A DNA stretch of 64,000 nucleotides from Lampris incognitus. Its lineage: Eukaryota; Chordata; Actinopteri; Lampriformes; Lampridae. The notes beneath the pieces are model-generated. The model was not told the origin of the DNA, made no database searches, and worked only from the letters and a program-made list of their open reading frames with translations. Location: assembly GCF_029633865.1 (NCBI RefSeq), contig NC_079224.1:21671494-21735493 (forward strand). The letters are read 5' to 3'. Made by a program: the position numbers and the translations under genes. Below are positions 9,850 through 21,681 of the stretch, piece after piece (the stretch's first letter is position 1; every line of letters begins with the position of its first letter).

Positions 9850-11405
9850 TTGCCACATACCAGCTTAGATGAAGGCGACTCAGCTCACATGTGGAATGGA
9901 CTACGGGTCATTACAGATTTTAAAAACAAGCCTTGCTCGGCTATCAGTGTGGATCCCTCCCTAGCTGACAAACTGAACATGTTGCCAAATGGCCACAGTA
10001 GACAGCGGGGAACCCCCATTCACCGTCACTGAGAGTGATGTGAGGAGGGTCCTTAGAGGGGTAAATGGCAAAAAAGCTGCAGGGTCTGACGAGATCCCTG
10101 GCCGGGTCTTAAAATCCTGAACTAACCAACTAGCTCCAGTATTTACATACATCTTTAACACATCCCTGGCCCAAGCCGTCGTCCCCTCATGCTTCAGGCG
10201 GTACATTATTGTCCCTGTGCCAAAGAACAACAGTCCATCATGCCTGAATGACTACCGACCAGTGGCCCTGATGTCAGTAGTGATGAAGTGCTTTGAGAGG
10301 TTGGTGAAAGATTTCATCTGATCATCCCTACCCAGCTCATTCGACCCCCTCCAGTTTGCCTATAAAAACAACAGGTGCAGAGATGATGCCATCTCCAACC
10401 TCTTGCACACCACCTTAACCCATCTGGATGGGGAGAGAGGGAACTATGTACGTTGGCTGTTCATTGACTACAGTTCAGCATTTAATACTATAGTCCCCCT
10501 CAATCTGGTCACGGAGATGAGGTCGCTAGGAATCAACACCCCAGTGTGCAATTGGGTGTACAACTTTCTCACTGACCGGCCCCAGGTGGTTAGGGTGGGC
10601 GGCCTAACCTCTAGAATATTAATCCTCAACACAGGTGCTCCTCAGGGTTTGCTGAGCCCTCTGCTGTACAACATCTACACACATGACTGCAAAGCCATGG
10701 ACAGTTCCACCTCCATCATCAAATTTGCAGACAACACAGTGGTAATAGGCCTGATTTCCAACAACAATGAACAGGCCTATCTGAATCAAGTAGATGACCT
10801 GGCACAGTGGAGCCAGTCCAACAACTTGACCCTGAACGTCAGCAAGACCAAGGAAATTGTGGTGGACTTCAGGAGACAGCAGGGGAAAGGATACAACCCA
10901 CCAAAGATCAACGGGGAACCTGTGGAGAGGGTCGCCATTTTTAAATACCTCGGCGAACACATCACTGAGGACCTCACCTGGACTCTTCACACTCAGCACA
11001 CTATAAAGAAGTCCAGACAGAGGCTCTACTTCCTTTGAAGGCTGAGGAAATTCAAGGTCTCACCCTCCATCATGAAGGCATTCTATTCCTTGGCTGTGGA
11101 GAGCGTCCTAATAGGTTGCATCACCGCCTGGTATGGAAACTCTTCTGCCCATGACCGAATTGACCTGCAGAGATTGGTACGTTCAGCTGAATGCACCACC
11201 AGAACATCTCTCCCCATCATGCAGGGCACTTACACCAGAAGGGTGAGGACGAGAGCCAAGAAGATCATGAGCGACACTTCTCACCCTACCAACGGACTGT
11301 TCAGGCTATTGGGGTCTGGTAGATGCCTCTGTAGTCTTATGATCAAACCAGAGGTAAACTCACCTGCCCCTACCTACGCCCACATTACCCTGACTTTCCA
11401 CTGAT
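9850..11405 (+). mobile_element. L2/CR1-like LINE, 5'-truncated
   Basis: The copy begins near 9850 with the linker upstream of the reverse transcriptase (MWNGLRVITDFKNKPCSA). It runs through the full polymerase domain into the C-terminal AKKIMSDTSHPTNGLF block near 11250. Several frameshifts are present. Related pieces in the window lie at 17868, 24955, 27633 and 44224. Confidence 0.85.
10066..11404 (+). pseudogene. L2-like LINE reverse transcriptase, broken
   Basis: The longest open part, 10403-11038, carries the RT core: [29 protein letters not shown], then IIKFADNTVVIG where active enzymes have F-A-D-D. The second catalytic aspartate is thus asparagine. LNVSKTKEIVVDFRR and the KYLGEHITEDLTW thumb region follow. 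A stop at 11036-11038 separates this from 11072-11404 (FYSLAVESVLIGCITAWYG). Upstream, 10066-10400 holds the KKAAGSDEIPGR and [18 protein letters not shown] segments in other frames. The enzyme would copy LINE RNA at a nicked target. This copy is dead. Confidence 0.85.
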
Positions 11406-12770
11406 GGGACAGCTGTCCACACTAGCTTGAAACCCGCTCTATTGTTCAAGGATTTTATAGCCTACACCCACAAACCATCATTGTGCCAATATGTGATGTG
11501 TAAGCGCCTAGATTTCTATTCCTGTGAATTTTCATTCTCTGCAACCCAAACACTACTGGTGGCAGATTTATTGCAAGCTGCCTCTGTAGCTTTACTATTG
11601 ATCCTGATGGTAAATCATTCCCTCCCTGAGTAAACAGGGAGTGGACGTGAACATAATCCTTGCTGAGTATTGGCCAGCAGTACCAACTCGACCTGTTGCT
11701 ATTCTTATTAGCAGACTTGTGACTGTTTCCCAATCTCCCCTTGCAACAATAACTTGACTTGAGTCTATTCAGAGGTTTGAGGTCTGCAAGAGACTTTGTT
11801 ATTTCCCTGGAAAGAATGACATTATAAGTGCACAGTTTGTATCTAGCTATATATCCTTGTGCGAGAGATTTGCCAAGGCATGAAAATCCAGTGCCTTCAC
11901 AGTGTCTGTTTGAAAAGGGGGATGAGCAGCACTCCATTTGGTTTGATGAGATCTCACATATCTTCTCCACCATGAAGTTATTTGTATAGTAAGTTATTTA
12001 CACAAAACAGATGGTGTAGTTGCAGGTGGGTGAAATGTGCCCCACAGGCTGTCTGATGGACAGTGGGAGGAGCGAAGGGATATGTCCAAGCTCCTCTCTA
12101 CGTTATACAAACACATGAGCATGAAAACTACATGAACAAATGAGCTTCAAGCAGTATTATGAGCATAGCGAGGGTTAGTCTTGAACATTTGCTCATAAGA
12201 ATAATGTCACAATCTTAAACTATGACCTTGATAACAAAGAAATAATCTGCCATATTGCCTGTATAAGATGTTTGTCTCACGGGGCAACACTTAGTAAGTC
12301 ATATTGCTGCTTACAGACAAATATATGGGTAGCAGTTATCTTAATTGAGCAATATGTCTTTTCACAAACCTACATCTAAGTGCAGCCCCTATAATTATAG
12401 TGGTGACTGCCTTACTAACATGCAGAGTAGTGGTACCCTTCCTACTTCAATAGTGTCCTCTGTCTGTCTTCCAGTCAATATGCAGTCAACAATGTATCTT
12501 CATAAAGATTTTTTTTTGTTCCTAATCCTCTATAGATAATCTTGACTATACTTACCAGCATGTCTGCCCTCCAGACAACAACTTAGTATACTAATAGGCT
12601 ACAGCTTCTTGGGGATAAATCCTGTCCATTGGATTAAAATGTTTTTTATGTGTTATCCATACAATAGATAACCTGGCACACTGACAGGAAACTATGCTAA
12701 TATTATAGCAGCCAATAATTTACAATGTTCTGCTTACTTGAGTAGGTCATCTTTAAAATAAAACACTATC
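11406..12770. other. Unassigned intergenic sequence
   Basis: An open frame of 172 codons on the minus strand (11455-11973) has no recognisable domain and composition like its surroundings. I regard it as chance. Nothing else is visible. Confidence 0.4.
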
Positions 12771-13070
12771 TTGTCTTGCCCCAGCTTATCCTGTCTTGCC
12801 TTGTCCCATCTTGTCCTGTCCTTTCTTGTCTTGTCTTGTCCTGTCCTTTCTTGCTCTGCCCTGCCCTGCCCTGTCCTGTCTTGTCCTGTCCTTTATTATC
12901 TTGTCTTGTCCTGTCCTTTCTTGCCCTGACCTGCCCTGCCCTGCCCTGCCCTGCCCTGCCCTGTCCTGTCCTGTCCTGTCCTGTCCTTTCTTGTCCTGCC
13001 CTGCCCTGCCCTGCCCTGTCCTCTCCTGTCCTGTCCTGTCCTGTCTTGTCTTTTATCTTATCTTATCTTT
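12771..13070. repeat. Pentanucleotide satellite (CCTGT/CCTGC/CCTTT)n
   Basis: About 300 bp of a 5-bp unit, mainly CTGTC and CTGCC with scattered CTTTC and CTTGT variants, and TCTTA units at the right edge. Blocks of CTGCC alternate with blocks of CTGTC, suggesting higher-order duplication. The strand is C/T-rich with almost no A or G except one G per unit. Confidence 0.95.
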
Positions 13071-14910
13071 TAGACCTTTACCAGGCAGCTGGCTCAAAGA
13101 ATAGCACAATGATGTGTTTGTTTTAAGAAACTATATTTGAATAATAGCTGTATTCAAGACAGCAAACTGTTTAGCCCAGCCCTTTCCAAAAACCTCAACA
13201 GGCAACTATACTAGAAAAGTCTGACAATTGGAGCAAAACATCTTCCAGCCAATTTGTCTGTCACACAACTGATGACTTGGTACAGCTCATGACAGAAAAC
13301 TCTGTGTCTTTTTTTTCTAACAAGGAAAAACATTTTTTTTAACAAATCTTGACTAAAATAGCAAACTTACAAGCACATTTATCTCTCAGGCAAAGAGTTA
13401 GCATGGCAGCAAAGCTCTCAACCTGCATCTACCTCCAGCTATGCAAGGATAACCTGTTTACTTGGGCAAACGTCAGTGTCTCTTAAAACACTGATTGCCT
13501 ATCAGGGAACAAATTATCTGGCGTGGGCCCATACAAACAGCTTTATAGGCGACACCTTGCAAAAACATGGAACATGGTGACAACTGGAGCAAGTCTTCTT
13601 AAAAGCCTGTTTGTCTTACAGACAACTGATCAAATGGTTCATCCTGCATAAAACAAATATACTGGCAGTTGCTCTGCAGGGATGTGGAAAGCACAGACAA
13701 CAACTTTTTTTGTTTGTTTTTTTGGGGTTTTTTTTTTTTTGCTTAGTCACTTTCAACTGTTTTCTTTTTATAAATTGCACGTTTGCTGTTGCTGTTTTCC
13801 TCCCTTTGCAGGGAGGAGCTCGGCTGTAACTCTTTGTCCCACCCTGTCTGACAGAGAGACTATGCAGCCCGTTTGACCATTACCGTGATATACCGTCCCC
13901 ATGTCTTTCTGTGAGCATACAAAGTGTTTGGGCTTGTGTCACAGTATATAAACTTTTCCAAGGAGGAAACACTGACAAACACTGACAGAAACTCATTGCA
14001 CACACTGTAGTCCCCATTAGAGTTGGGGGTAAGGCATTAGTAAAGTAAGGCATTACTATAATAATATTATCTTTTCTGGTAACAAGGTAATATTACACAT
14101 TACTTTTTAAATATGTGTAGTAAATTTAACTGTGCTTTTTTATGAAGAAACCCTTTACTCAACCAAATTATTCTGCATGGAGATGGAGATCACCTTCATG
14201 GATGTGAACCAACTGGAAATTAATGTTGGCGTGATGCACCCCCCTCGGGATTTGATTGTTTATATGGGATTTGTTGGTCTATATTAATATATTAATATGA
14301 CACATTACTTTTTTAAAGCAGTAATGAGTAATGTGTAATACATTACAATTTCGAAGTAACGCCCCCAACTCTGCTTATTACAGTGCCATCTTGTGGTTTG
14401 ATGATGTGGTTGTCAGCAATTTTAATTAGATGAGCCCCGATTGACTCCAGTTGACATCAGTGTCTTTAGGCTGATGTTTGTCTCTCAGCGATACTAATGT
14501 TAATAGCACTGAGGGTAGTCTGATGGACTGAAATGTTGGCAGTCTTTCAGTATTTTCTTAAGCACTTTTTCTCCATGTCACTCAGTGAATGGGGATGTTT
14601 TTCACTGATTTTGGCATGTTGAGTTTACTTTAAGGCTTTCTGGCCTAGCTCAACATGTGAAGCTCTCGCTCGAACATTTTCCATTTTAAAAGAAGAAACG
14701 TCTCATTGCTTATGAAGAACTTTCCATTTTCACGCTGGTAACAGAGGCCATAAAACACCTCTGGAATAGACGTTCAGGGTCAGGCGACTGGTTGTCACAG
14801 TCCAGTTTTCGGCTCATGAAGTGTTTTCTGAATCCCTGTGGACCAGTGGGGAGGAATGCGCTCGAATTGCTGGGTCCTTCACTGGGATCTGGAGCCGGAG
14901 CTGGAGCTGG
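13071..14910. other. Unassigned sequence downstream of the shisa-like gene
   Basis: AT-rich, with T-runs near 13710-13740. A 3' exon of the minus-strand shisa-like gene could lie here, but I could not identify one by sequence. Confidence 0.35.
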
Positions 14911-14980
14911 TCACACAAACACACACACACACACGCACACACACACGCACACACGCACACACACGCACACACACACACAA
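14911..14980. repeat. (CA)n microsatellite with CG interruptions
   Basis: About 35 CA units, interrupted by regular ACGCAC variants. Confidence 0.9.
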
Positions 14981-15287
14981 ACGTACTTACATTCACATAC
15001 AGCCGTGCCCAGACACAAAGACATAAAAGTTTATGCATACACATGCCCGAAATGTATACTGTTCAATAAAGCATGCATACCCACACATAGAAGAGCATGA
15101 ACATGCACACATCCAACAAAGAGATTGGTGGCAGAGTCATTATGGTCTGTATGGCAGAGCTATTTTCTAAAATCAATGCACACCCAAACCAACAATACAG
15201 ATTTTCCTGGAAGTCTACATTCCAAGAGAGAGGGAGAGAAAAAAAAACAAAAAAACCCCAGCAAATTTGCAGTCATCATCTACTTCA

Positions 15288-16371
<1,084 letters not shown>

Positions 16372-16553
16372 CTCAGCCACCACATATATCCAAATTCGTA
16401 TGGGAAAAAGCTGTTGGGGTCATCGCAGCAGTACTTGGTATCGTTAAATCCGCAGCAGAATAGGGCATAGCCCTCGTTTCCAGGTGTGGGACAGGAAAAG
16501 CCGGCCATGAACACACTGTCCGCATTGTAGTAGCCGGTGCATTGAGCGCTCAT
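16372..16553 (-). CDS. SHISAL2A: Shisa-like protein 2A, exon 1 (cysteine-rich domain)
   Basis: I choose the ATG at 16553 (MSAQCTGYYNAD) because family proteins start a few residues before the first conserved cysteine. An upstream in-frame ATG at 16598 would add 15 residues. The exon encodes the shisa cysteine pattern: C-x-GYY, then FSCPTPGNEGYALFCCGF, KYCCDDPNSFFPYE and YMWW. It ends in phase at CTGAG|GTAGG. Shisa-like proteins are small single-pass membrane proteins with a luminal Cys domain, and their function is little known. The KYCCDDP-SFFPYE and YMWW signature favours 2A over 2B; the [10 protein letters not shown] part is closer to 2B. Location near SLC1A7 supports 2A. No obvious signal peptide precedes the Cys domain, which fits the family. 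Confidence 0.88.
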
Positions 16554-16990
16554 GCTGCCGCGACAATCAAGCCGAACACGGAAACAGCGATAACTCATGA
16601 GACGCGAGCCAAGGTGAACGCGCTCCCAGCTCCATCACTATCACAGGCGCATTGCTTCTAAAGTCGCAAAAGAAGAAGACGAGAAATAAATAGCCCGGGG
16701 TATAGTTTCCATACTCGTCGGTTAATGAGAGGACGAGTGCCGGAGGAGAGAAATAAACTTCACTTCTGTGAAAAAAATCAACAGCCTCTTTCGCTTTCTG
16801 CGTCCGTCCCCCGTCCACTCACTCGCCCCCCACTCAACGCTCGATGCGCGTTTACGCGCGCTCGTTTCATTCGGCTCTGTTCTTTCCAAACTACACCGCT
16901 GTCACAACGGTGACTGGCGTGTCCGATCACACGTTGCGCGCCCGTCAGTCAGACCAAGACTAGCTTGGTCTAGTCAGAAAGGCACGAACT
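16554..16990 (-). promoter_or_regulatory. CpG-rich 5' region of the shisa-like gene
   Basis: CpG density rises clearly here (for example CGCGTTTACGCGCGCTCG near 16847-16864) compared with the AT-rich flanks. It lies directly upstream of exon 1, as expected for a vertebrate promoter. No TATA box is evident. The transcription start cannot be fixed from sequence alone. Confidence 0.55.
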
Positions 16991-17113
16991 GAGGAAGCCT
17001 CTCGGATGAGAGGCGAAACGTCTTCACGGATATATAGCAAGTCGAGTTGCACTTGATTCAACTCCTTTGGATAACCATGACCTGGATGAATGAGAACATT
17101 CACAGACATCAGG
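16985..17113 (+). mobile_element. Penelope-like element terminus with hairpin and GAAAC core
   Basis: The segment matches, in reverse, the piece at 45531-45600 (TTGATTCAACTCCTTTGGATA and the downstream TGACCTGGATGAATGAGAA block). At 16994-17025 a hairpin CCTCTC/GAGAGG with loop GGAT is followed by CGAAACGT and closed by outer GAAG/CTTC. GGATGAG plus CGAAAC resembles a degenerate minimal hammerhead core, which is known in Penelope-like termini. No coding part is attached. Confidence 0.55.
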
Positions 17114-17414
17114 CAGACCACACGTACAGCGTCGCGCTTACGCCTGTCATTAGAAAATGCGGCTCAGTTAGCCGGGTAGAAACCCGACCGCACATCCCAG
17201 GCGCCTTCCGCTAACAAGCGCTGACCTCGTGTCAGTGGTGCCTGGAGAGTTAGTCTTTCGCGTGATATGCGAAAGAGTGAAACCATCTTCCACCTTTTAC
17301 TCACACCACGCGTGAGCTACACGTGAGTTTTAACACTACGTGAAAAAAACCCTAATCTGGGAATCAATGTAAGCAATCATCACTTGTCAGTATTATTCAA
17401 AATAACATCACATT

Positions 17415-17790
17415 TTAAAGGGTCCATATTATGCTTTTTTTGGGGTTTTTCCCTTTCCTTTAGTGCGGTGTGTTATACAGCTGGGAGGTGCGTGCCAAAC
17501 GTCTGCAGAGTTACAAAGCCCAAAGTCCACACCAGAAAGATGTATTATCGCCGGCAGAAAACACTGCCTGAAACGCCTCGTGTTTTCTTTCGTCGCTTAT
17601 CTACGTCACTATGTAACACGTTTTCATAATGCCCGCCCAGCGGCCAATTTGGCCCGCCCTCAAAGTTAGGTATAGCAGAGGCAGAAGCACTCAAACAAAT
17701 TTAGGTTGTGCAGAGGCCGGCAGAGTTTGGTTAGTGCATATCACAATGTCGAGAGGATGCTGTTTTCTTCGGCGCAAACTGCAGCGGATT
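17415..17790. repeat. Old interspersed repeat, DNA-transposon-like
   Basis: The segment begins GGGTCCATATTATGC and contains ACAAAGCCCAAAGTCCAC and GCCCGCCCAGCGG. I recognise this layout as a dispersed teleost repeat with non-autonomous DNA-transposon character. The second end is missing or decayed. I assign no superfamily. Confidence 0.4.
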
Positions 17791-17867
17791 GTCAAAAAGG
17801 CATCCAAAATCACAGCCAACTCACTCCCCTCAGTTTGAATCTGTACATACTCACCGGACTGACTGTA

Positions 17868-17950
17868 AAGCGAGCAAAGAAGATCATCTCCAGCGCCTCA
17901 CATCCTGCTCATCACTACAGGTCACTGTCCACTAGGACTAAACGCGTCAC
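17868..17950 (+). mobile_element. LINE 3'-coding scrap (L2-like)
   Basis: It encodes KRAKKIISSASHPAHHYRSL, the conserved C-terminal block also seen at 11250 and 25070. Only about 30 codons survive. Confidence 0.6.
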
Positions 17951-18125
17951 AATTTATTTTCCCCCCTAGCTATCAGGATTCTGAATTCCCCCTATAGTCC
18001 CCTCCTCACACATCAATGGCATGCATACTACCATTCCCCTAATTGTTGTGCGTAAGATGTTTTTTTTGCTTGTTTTTTTGTTTTTGTTTTACATTTTAAC
18101 AAACTTTATTGCAAAAATATTGAAA

Positions 18126-18344
18126 TGTTGTGGAGTTAGAAAACAACGAGACAGGAGACGTGAGAGTAGACGTAGTCGAGGTAGTTTACTAGCTCCAACT
18201 TAGCATGTCATACGTCTGACAACGACACTGAACTGCCTGTGAACCGGAAGCGGAAGTGCATTATCTGACCCCTCGCCTCTTCCCTTAAAGGTACACCGTC
18301 CTCTTAGGTGAATGTCTCTCGATATATAGATGTGGGTCACCACA
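18126..18344 (-). repeat. Putative 3' LTR of gypsy-2
   Basis: The right boundary is firm: CACCACA at 18338-18344 followed by the polypurine tract, mirroring gypsy-1 at 1306-1326. The left boundary at TGTTGTGG (18126) is a guess based on the TG rule and similar length. No second LTR is present to confirm it. Confidence 0.5.
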
Positions 18345-18453
18345 CAGGCCCCCCCAGAATTCACCTACACAAAACAATGCAAAACAGCAAAAGTGCAAGT
18401 CATGAACATAAAAATAGACTCTACAACAGAACAGTCAATGACATAGTGCAAAG

Positions 18454-20092
18454 TCACGGGGAAAACAGGTGACGAGTCGGGGGGCGGACCCTGCGGCCAT
18501 AACGGCTGCGCTTCACAGGAGGGGAAACAGATGGGGCCGAAACCCGGGCCATAGGCGGGGCCGAAGCAGGAACAGAGGCAGGTGCCGGGGCCGACCTAGG
18601 AGGGCGCCCCCGCCGCGGGGGTAGGGCCAATTGCATTGGCTCCCCAATGTCCAAGTGAGCGGGCTTGAGACGGTCTATAGCGACCCGCTCCGGCCTGCCC
18701 CCCATGTCCACCACAAAGTTCTTATCCCCTGCCTCCAGGACGCGGAAGGGCCCGTCGTATGGGGACTGCAGCGGGGACCGATGGCTGTCGTGCCTAATGA
18801 AGACGTACCTCGCCGATGGCAGATCCTTGGGGACGTAGGACCGGGGGAGGCAGTGTTGAGACATCGGAACGGGAGCGAAGGCACCGGCAGCGCTCCGGGA
18901 CGCACTGAGGTGAGAGGCGGCCGACCAGGGAGCCGTAGAAGAAACTCCCCCGGAACCCGCAGGGGCTGGCCATACACCAGCTCAGCGGAGGAGGTCTGGA
19001 GGTCTTCCTTCGGGGCCGAACGCAGGCCGAGCATGACCCACGGGAGCCGGTCCATCCAGTCACAGCCAGTGAGGCTTGCCCGCAGAGCGGCTTTCATGTC
19101 CCGATGGAACCGCTCACAAAGTCCGTTGCTCTGCGGGTTGTACGCCGTAGTGCGGTGGATCTTCACCCCCAGGTGCTCAGCGACCGCCGTCCAGAGCTCC
19201 GAGGTAAACTGGAGGCCCGGTCGCTCGTGATGTCACCCGGCGTGCCGAAACGGGCCACCCAGCAGCCAATGAACGCCCGTGCTACCTCTGCTGCCGTCGT
19301 GGAGGACAAGGGAATAGCCTCTGGCCACCTGGTGGCCCTGTCCACAATAGTGAGGAGGAATGTATAACCACGGGAGGGGGGCAGGGGACCCACCAGGTCA
19401 ACATTGACGTGATCAAACCGCCTCTCTGGAACCACAAACGGCGCCAAAGGGGCCTTGGTATGGCGGTGCACCTTGGCGCGTTGGCACGCCACACACGAGC
19501 CGGCCCAGGCTCTAACATCCTTACGGAGCCCAGGCCAAACGAACTTGACGCTCACCAGCTTGGTCGAGGCCTTCACTCCCGGGTGGGAAAGGCCGTGGAC
19601 GGTGTCGAAAACTCGGCGCCGCCAGGAAGTAGGCACCAGGGGGCGCGGTTGACCGGTGGAGATGTCACAGAGAAGGGTGGTGTTGGCCGTGTCGAACGTC
19701 ACGTCCTCCAGCCGTAGTGCCGTAGGGGTCGACCGGTAGTCTTGAACGGTCGCGTCCTTGGCTTGGTCCGCTGCCATAGCGGCGTAGTCGAGTCCCAAGT
19801 GAACGGCGTTAACAACCGCCCGTGAAAGGCAGTCGGCGACGAAGTTATCCTTGCCCGACACGTGTTGTATGTCCGTGGTAAACTCGGAAACCGCCGCGAG
19901 ATGGCGCTGCTGACGCCCAGACCACGGTTCTGAGGTTTTGGCCAAACAGAACGTCAGCGGTTTGTGGTCCACGAAAGCGGTGAATTGTCGGCCCTCCAAT
20001 AGGAACCTAAAGTGTCTGGTTGCGAGGAAGAGACCCAGTAGTTCCCTATCAAAGGTTCTGTATTTGCGCTCGCTCTCACGGAGTTGTTTACT
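18454..20092 (-). pseudogene. pol: gypsy-2 partial Pol: RNase H and integrase, two frameshifts
   Basis: The first frame (19163 to about 20092) carries the RNase H core from [16 protein letters not shown] through VDHKPLTF, then the integrase zinc site ([15 protein letters not shown]) and the first catalytic aspartate ([13 protein letters not shown] region). At about 19215, just after ITSDR, a frameshift occurs. The next frame (18675-19166) has the catalytic glutamate region [15 protein letters not shown] second shift near 18860-18900 leads into the C-terminal frame (18454-18864; [13 protein letters not shown]). The polymerase and protease are absent, so no activity is expected. Confidence 0.85.
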
Positions 20093-20438
20093 GTTGTTGG
20101 TTGTTCCAATCGAGCTGACAGAGAGCGGAACAAGTCCTACTTTCGCTTTCCAAAGATAATCAGCCATCAAGGAGAAGAAACTCGAAGGTTGTCAGAGAAA
20201 AGAAGAAAATGGATATCGAGGGTAAGTAGGGAAGATCTTACAGATGAAAAATTAGTATCACGCAGAAGGTTAAGATACCTTGGGGGAAAAAGGGAAAGGG
20301 AAAAAAACAGCTTGGTCCTTTAGACACTGAGGCAACAAGAAAAATTGCATATGTCCGCATCCATGTGGAGCGTGTCACTGGCCTAGTACGGAGAATTTTA
20401 CCAACAGACTACCTCAGTGATAAGGATAGTGCTGGTAT
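20090..20438 (+). pseudogene. THAP-domain plus DDE transposase relic
   Basis: From 20090 the plus strand encodes TVVGCSNRADRERN, YFRFPK and RRKWISRVSRED, which fits a THAP zinc-finger domain (second Cys, F-PK, and W). The first zinc-binding Cys would sit exactly at the junction with gypsy-2 and is replaced by Phe. The usual C-x-x-H end is not seen. After a stop, 20335-20420 encodes [19 protein letters not shown], typical of the C-terminal part of DDE-4 (Harbinger/IS-like) transposases. THAP and DDE-4 occur together in some fish transposons, so this is probably an internally deleted relic of one. Confidence 0.6.
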
Positions 20439-20439
20439 A

Positions 20440-20695
20440 ACGAGCGGATAAAATTGTCTTGGTTTCTTGTGCATTGCCCCATTACTTTGAACAGTTGACC
20501 CCAAGTCAACTCATATGGCTTTTTCACCTCTACTCCTTGCGTCCTCACCATTCCACTGTCCTCCCTCTCATTCACGCATAGGTATTCCATCTTGCTCCTA
20601 CTGACTTTCACTCCTCTTCTCTCCAGTGCATACCTCCACCTCTCCAGGCTGTCCTCAACCTGCACCCTATTCTCGCTACAGATCACTGAGTGTGT
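20440..20695 (-). mobile_element. RTE-type LINE fragment (RT C-terminal part)
   Basis: The minus strand encodes ICSENRVQVEDSLERW and RRGVKVSRSKMEYLCVNERE, which follow the FADD motif in this LINE. It belongs with the larger fragment at 22063-24090, but the polymerase core between them is missing. Confidence 0.75.
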
Positions 20696-21242
20696 GACTC
20701 AGTAGTTCAGACTGATACAAATTTCAAGTTATATATTATTCATTGTATAAAATTGTTATAATGTACTTATCAAAAAAGAAAAGCATTTAAGAATAAAGAC
20801 TAAATTTCAATTTTATTAGACATTTTTCAGTTGTGTCAATCATCACCAGCAGTTATAAGCTACACTACCGTTCAAAAGTTTGGGATCACCCAAACAATTT
20901 CGTGTTTTCCATGAAAAGTCACACTTATTCACCACCATATGTTGTGAAATGAATAGAAAATAGAGTCAAGACATTGACAAGGTTAGAAATAATGATTTGT
21001 ATTTGAAATAAGATTTTTTTTTACATCAAACTTTGCTTTCGTCAAAGAATCCTCCATTTGCAGCAATTGCAGCATTGCAGACCTTTGGCATTCTAGCTGT
21101 TAATTTGTTGAGGTAATCTGGAGAAATTGCACCCCACGCTTCCAGAAGCAGCTCCCACAAGTTGGATTGGTTGGATGGGCACTTCTTTGAGCAGATTGAG
21201 TTTCTGGAGCATCACATTTGTGGGGTCAATTAAACGCTCAAA

Positions 21243-21437
21243 ATGGCCAGAAAAAGAGAACTTTCATCTGAAACTCGACAGTCTATTCTTGTTCTTAGAA
21301 ATGAAGGCTATTCCATGCGAGAAATTGCTAAGAAATTGAAGATTTCCTACACCGGTGTGTACTACTCCCTTCAGAGGACAGCACAAACAGGCTCTAACAG
21401 GTACTATTTAATGAAGATGCCAGTTGGGGACCTGTGA
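21243..21437 (+). pseudogene. Tc1-B transposase N-terminus, left arm
   Basis: It starts MARKRELSSETRQSILVLRN and includes a helix-turn-helix (SMREIAKKLKISYTGVYYSL). After QTGSN it runs into antisense sequence at the breakpoint and ends after a few foreign codons. Only the DNA-binding part remains. If expressed it could bind the transposon ends without catalysis (inference). Confidence 0.8.
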
Positions 21438-21681
21438 GGCGTCTGTTTCTCAAACTAGAGACTCTAATGTACTTATCTTCTTGCTCAGTTGTGCAACGCG
21501 GCCTCCCACTTCTTTTTCTAATCTGGTTAGAGCCTGTTTGTGCTGTCCTCTGAAGGGAGTAGTACACACCGGTGTAGGAAATCTTCAATTTCTTAGCAAT
21601 TTCTCGCATGGAATAGCCTTCATTTCTAAGAACAAGAATAGACTGTCGAGTTTCAGATGAAAGTTCTCTTTTTCTGGCCAT
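21394..21681 (-). pseudogene. Tc1-B transposase N-terminus, right arm
   Basis: The same start as the left arm (MARKRELSSETRQ), but 95 codons long, because the central 127 bp adds the linker and second helix-turn-helix (KRSGRPRCTTEQEDKYIR, NRRLTGPQLASSLNST). It stops at the junction with the other arm. There is no DDE domain. Confidence 0.8.

Larger units (their letters stand above)
18126..20092 (-). mobile_element. 5'-truncated Ty3/gypsy element (gypsy-2)
   Basis: It retains the 3' LTR, polypurine tract, integrase and part of RNase H on the minus strand. Everything upstream is gone: the homology stops abruptly at 20090-20092, at the codons for SKQL, where THAP-coding sequence of opposite strand begins. 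It is related to, but clearly different from, gypsy-1. Confidence 0.85.

Noticed and set aside
11455-11973. 172-codon minus-strand frame
   Set aside because: No domain, no splice or start context of note, and composition like its intergenic surroundings. Not the missing shisa-like exon as far as I can judge.
12771-13070. CRISPR-like regular repeats
   Set aside because: The repeats are 5-bp tandem units without spacers, in a vertebrate genome.
12776-13126. Open frames made of repeated Ser-Cys-Pro-Val-Leu units
   Set aside because: They are translations of the pentanucleotide satellite.
18631-19717. Plus-strand open frames over gypsy-2
   Set aside because: They are shadows of the minus-strand integrase.
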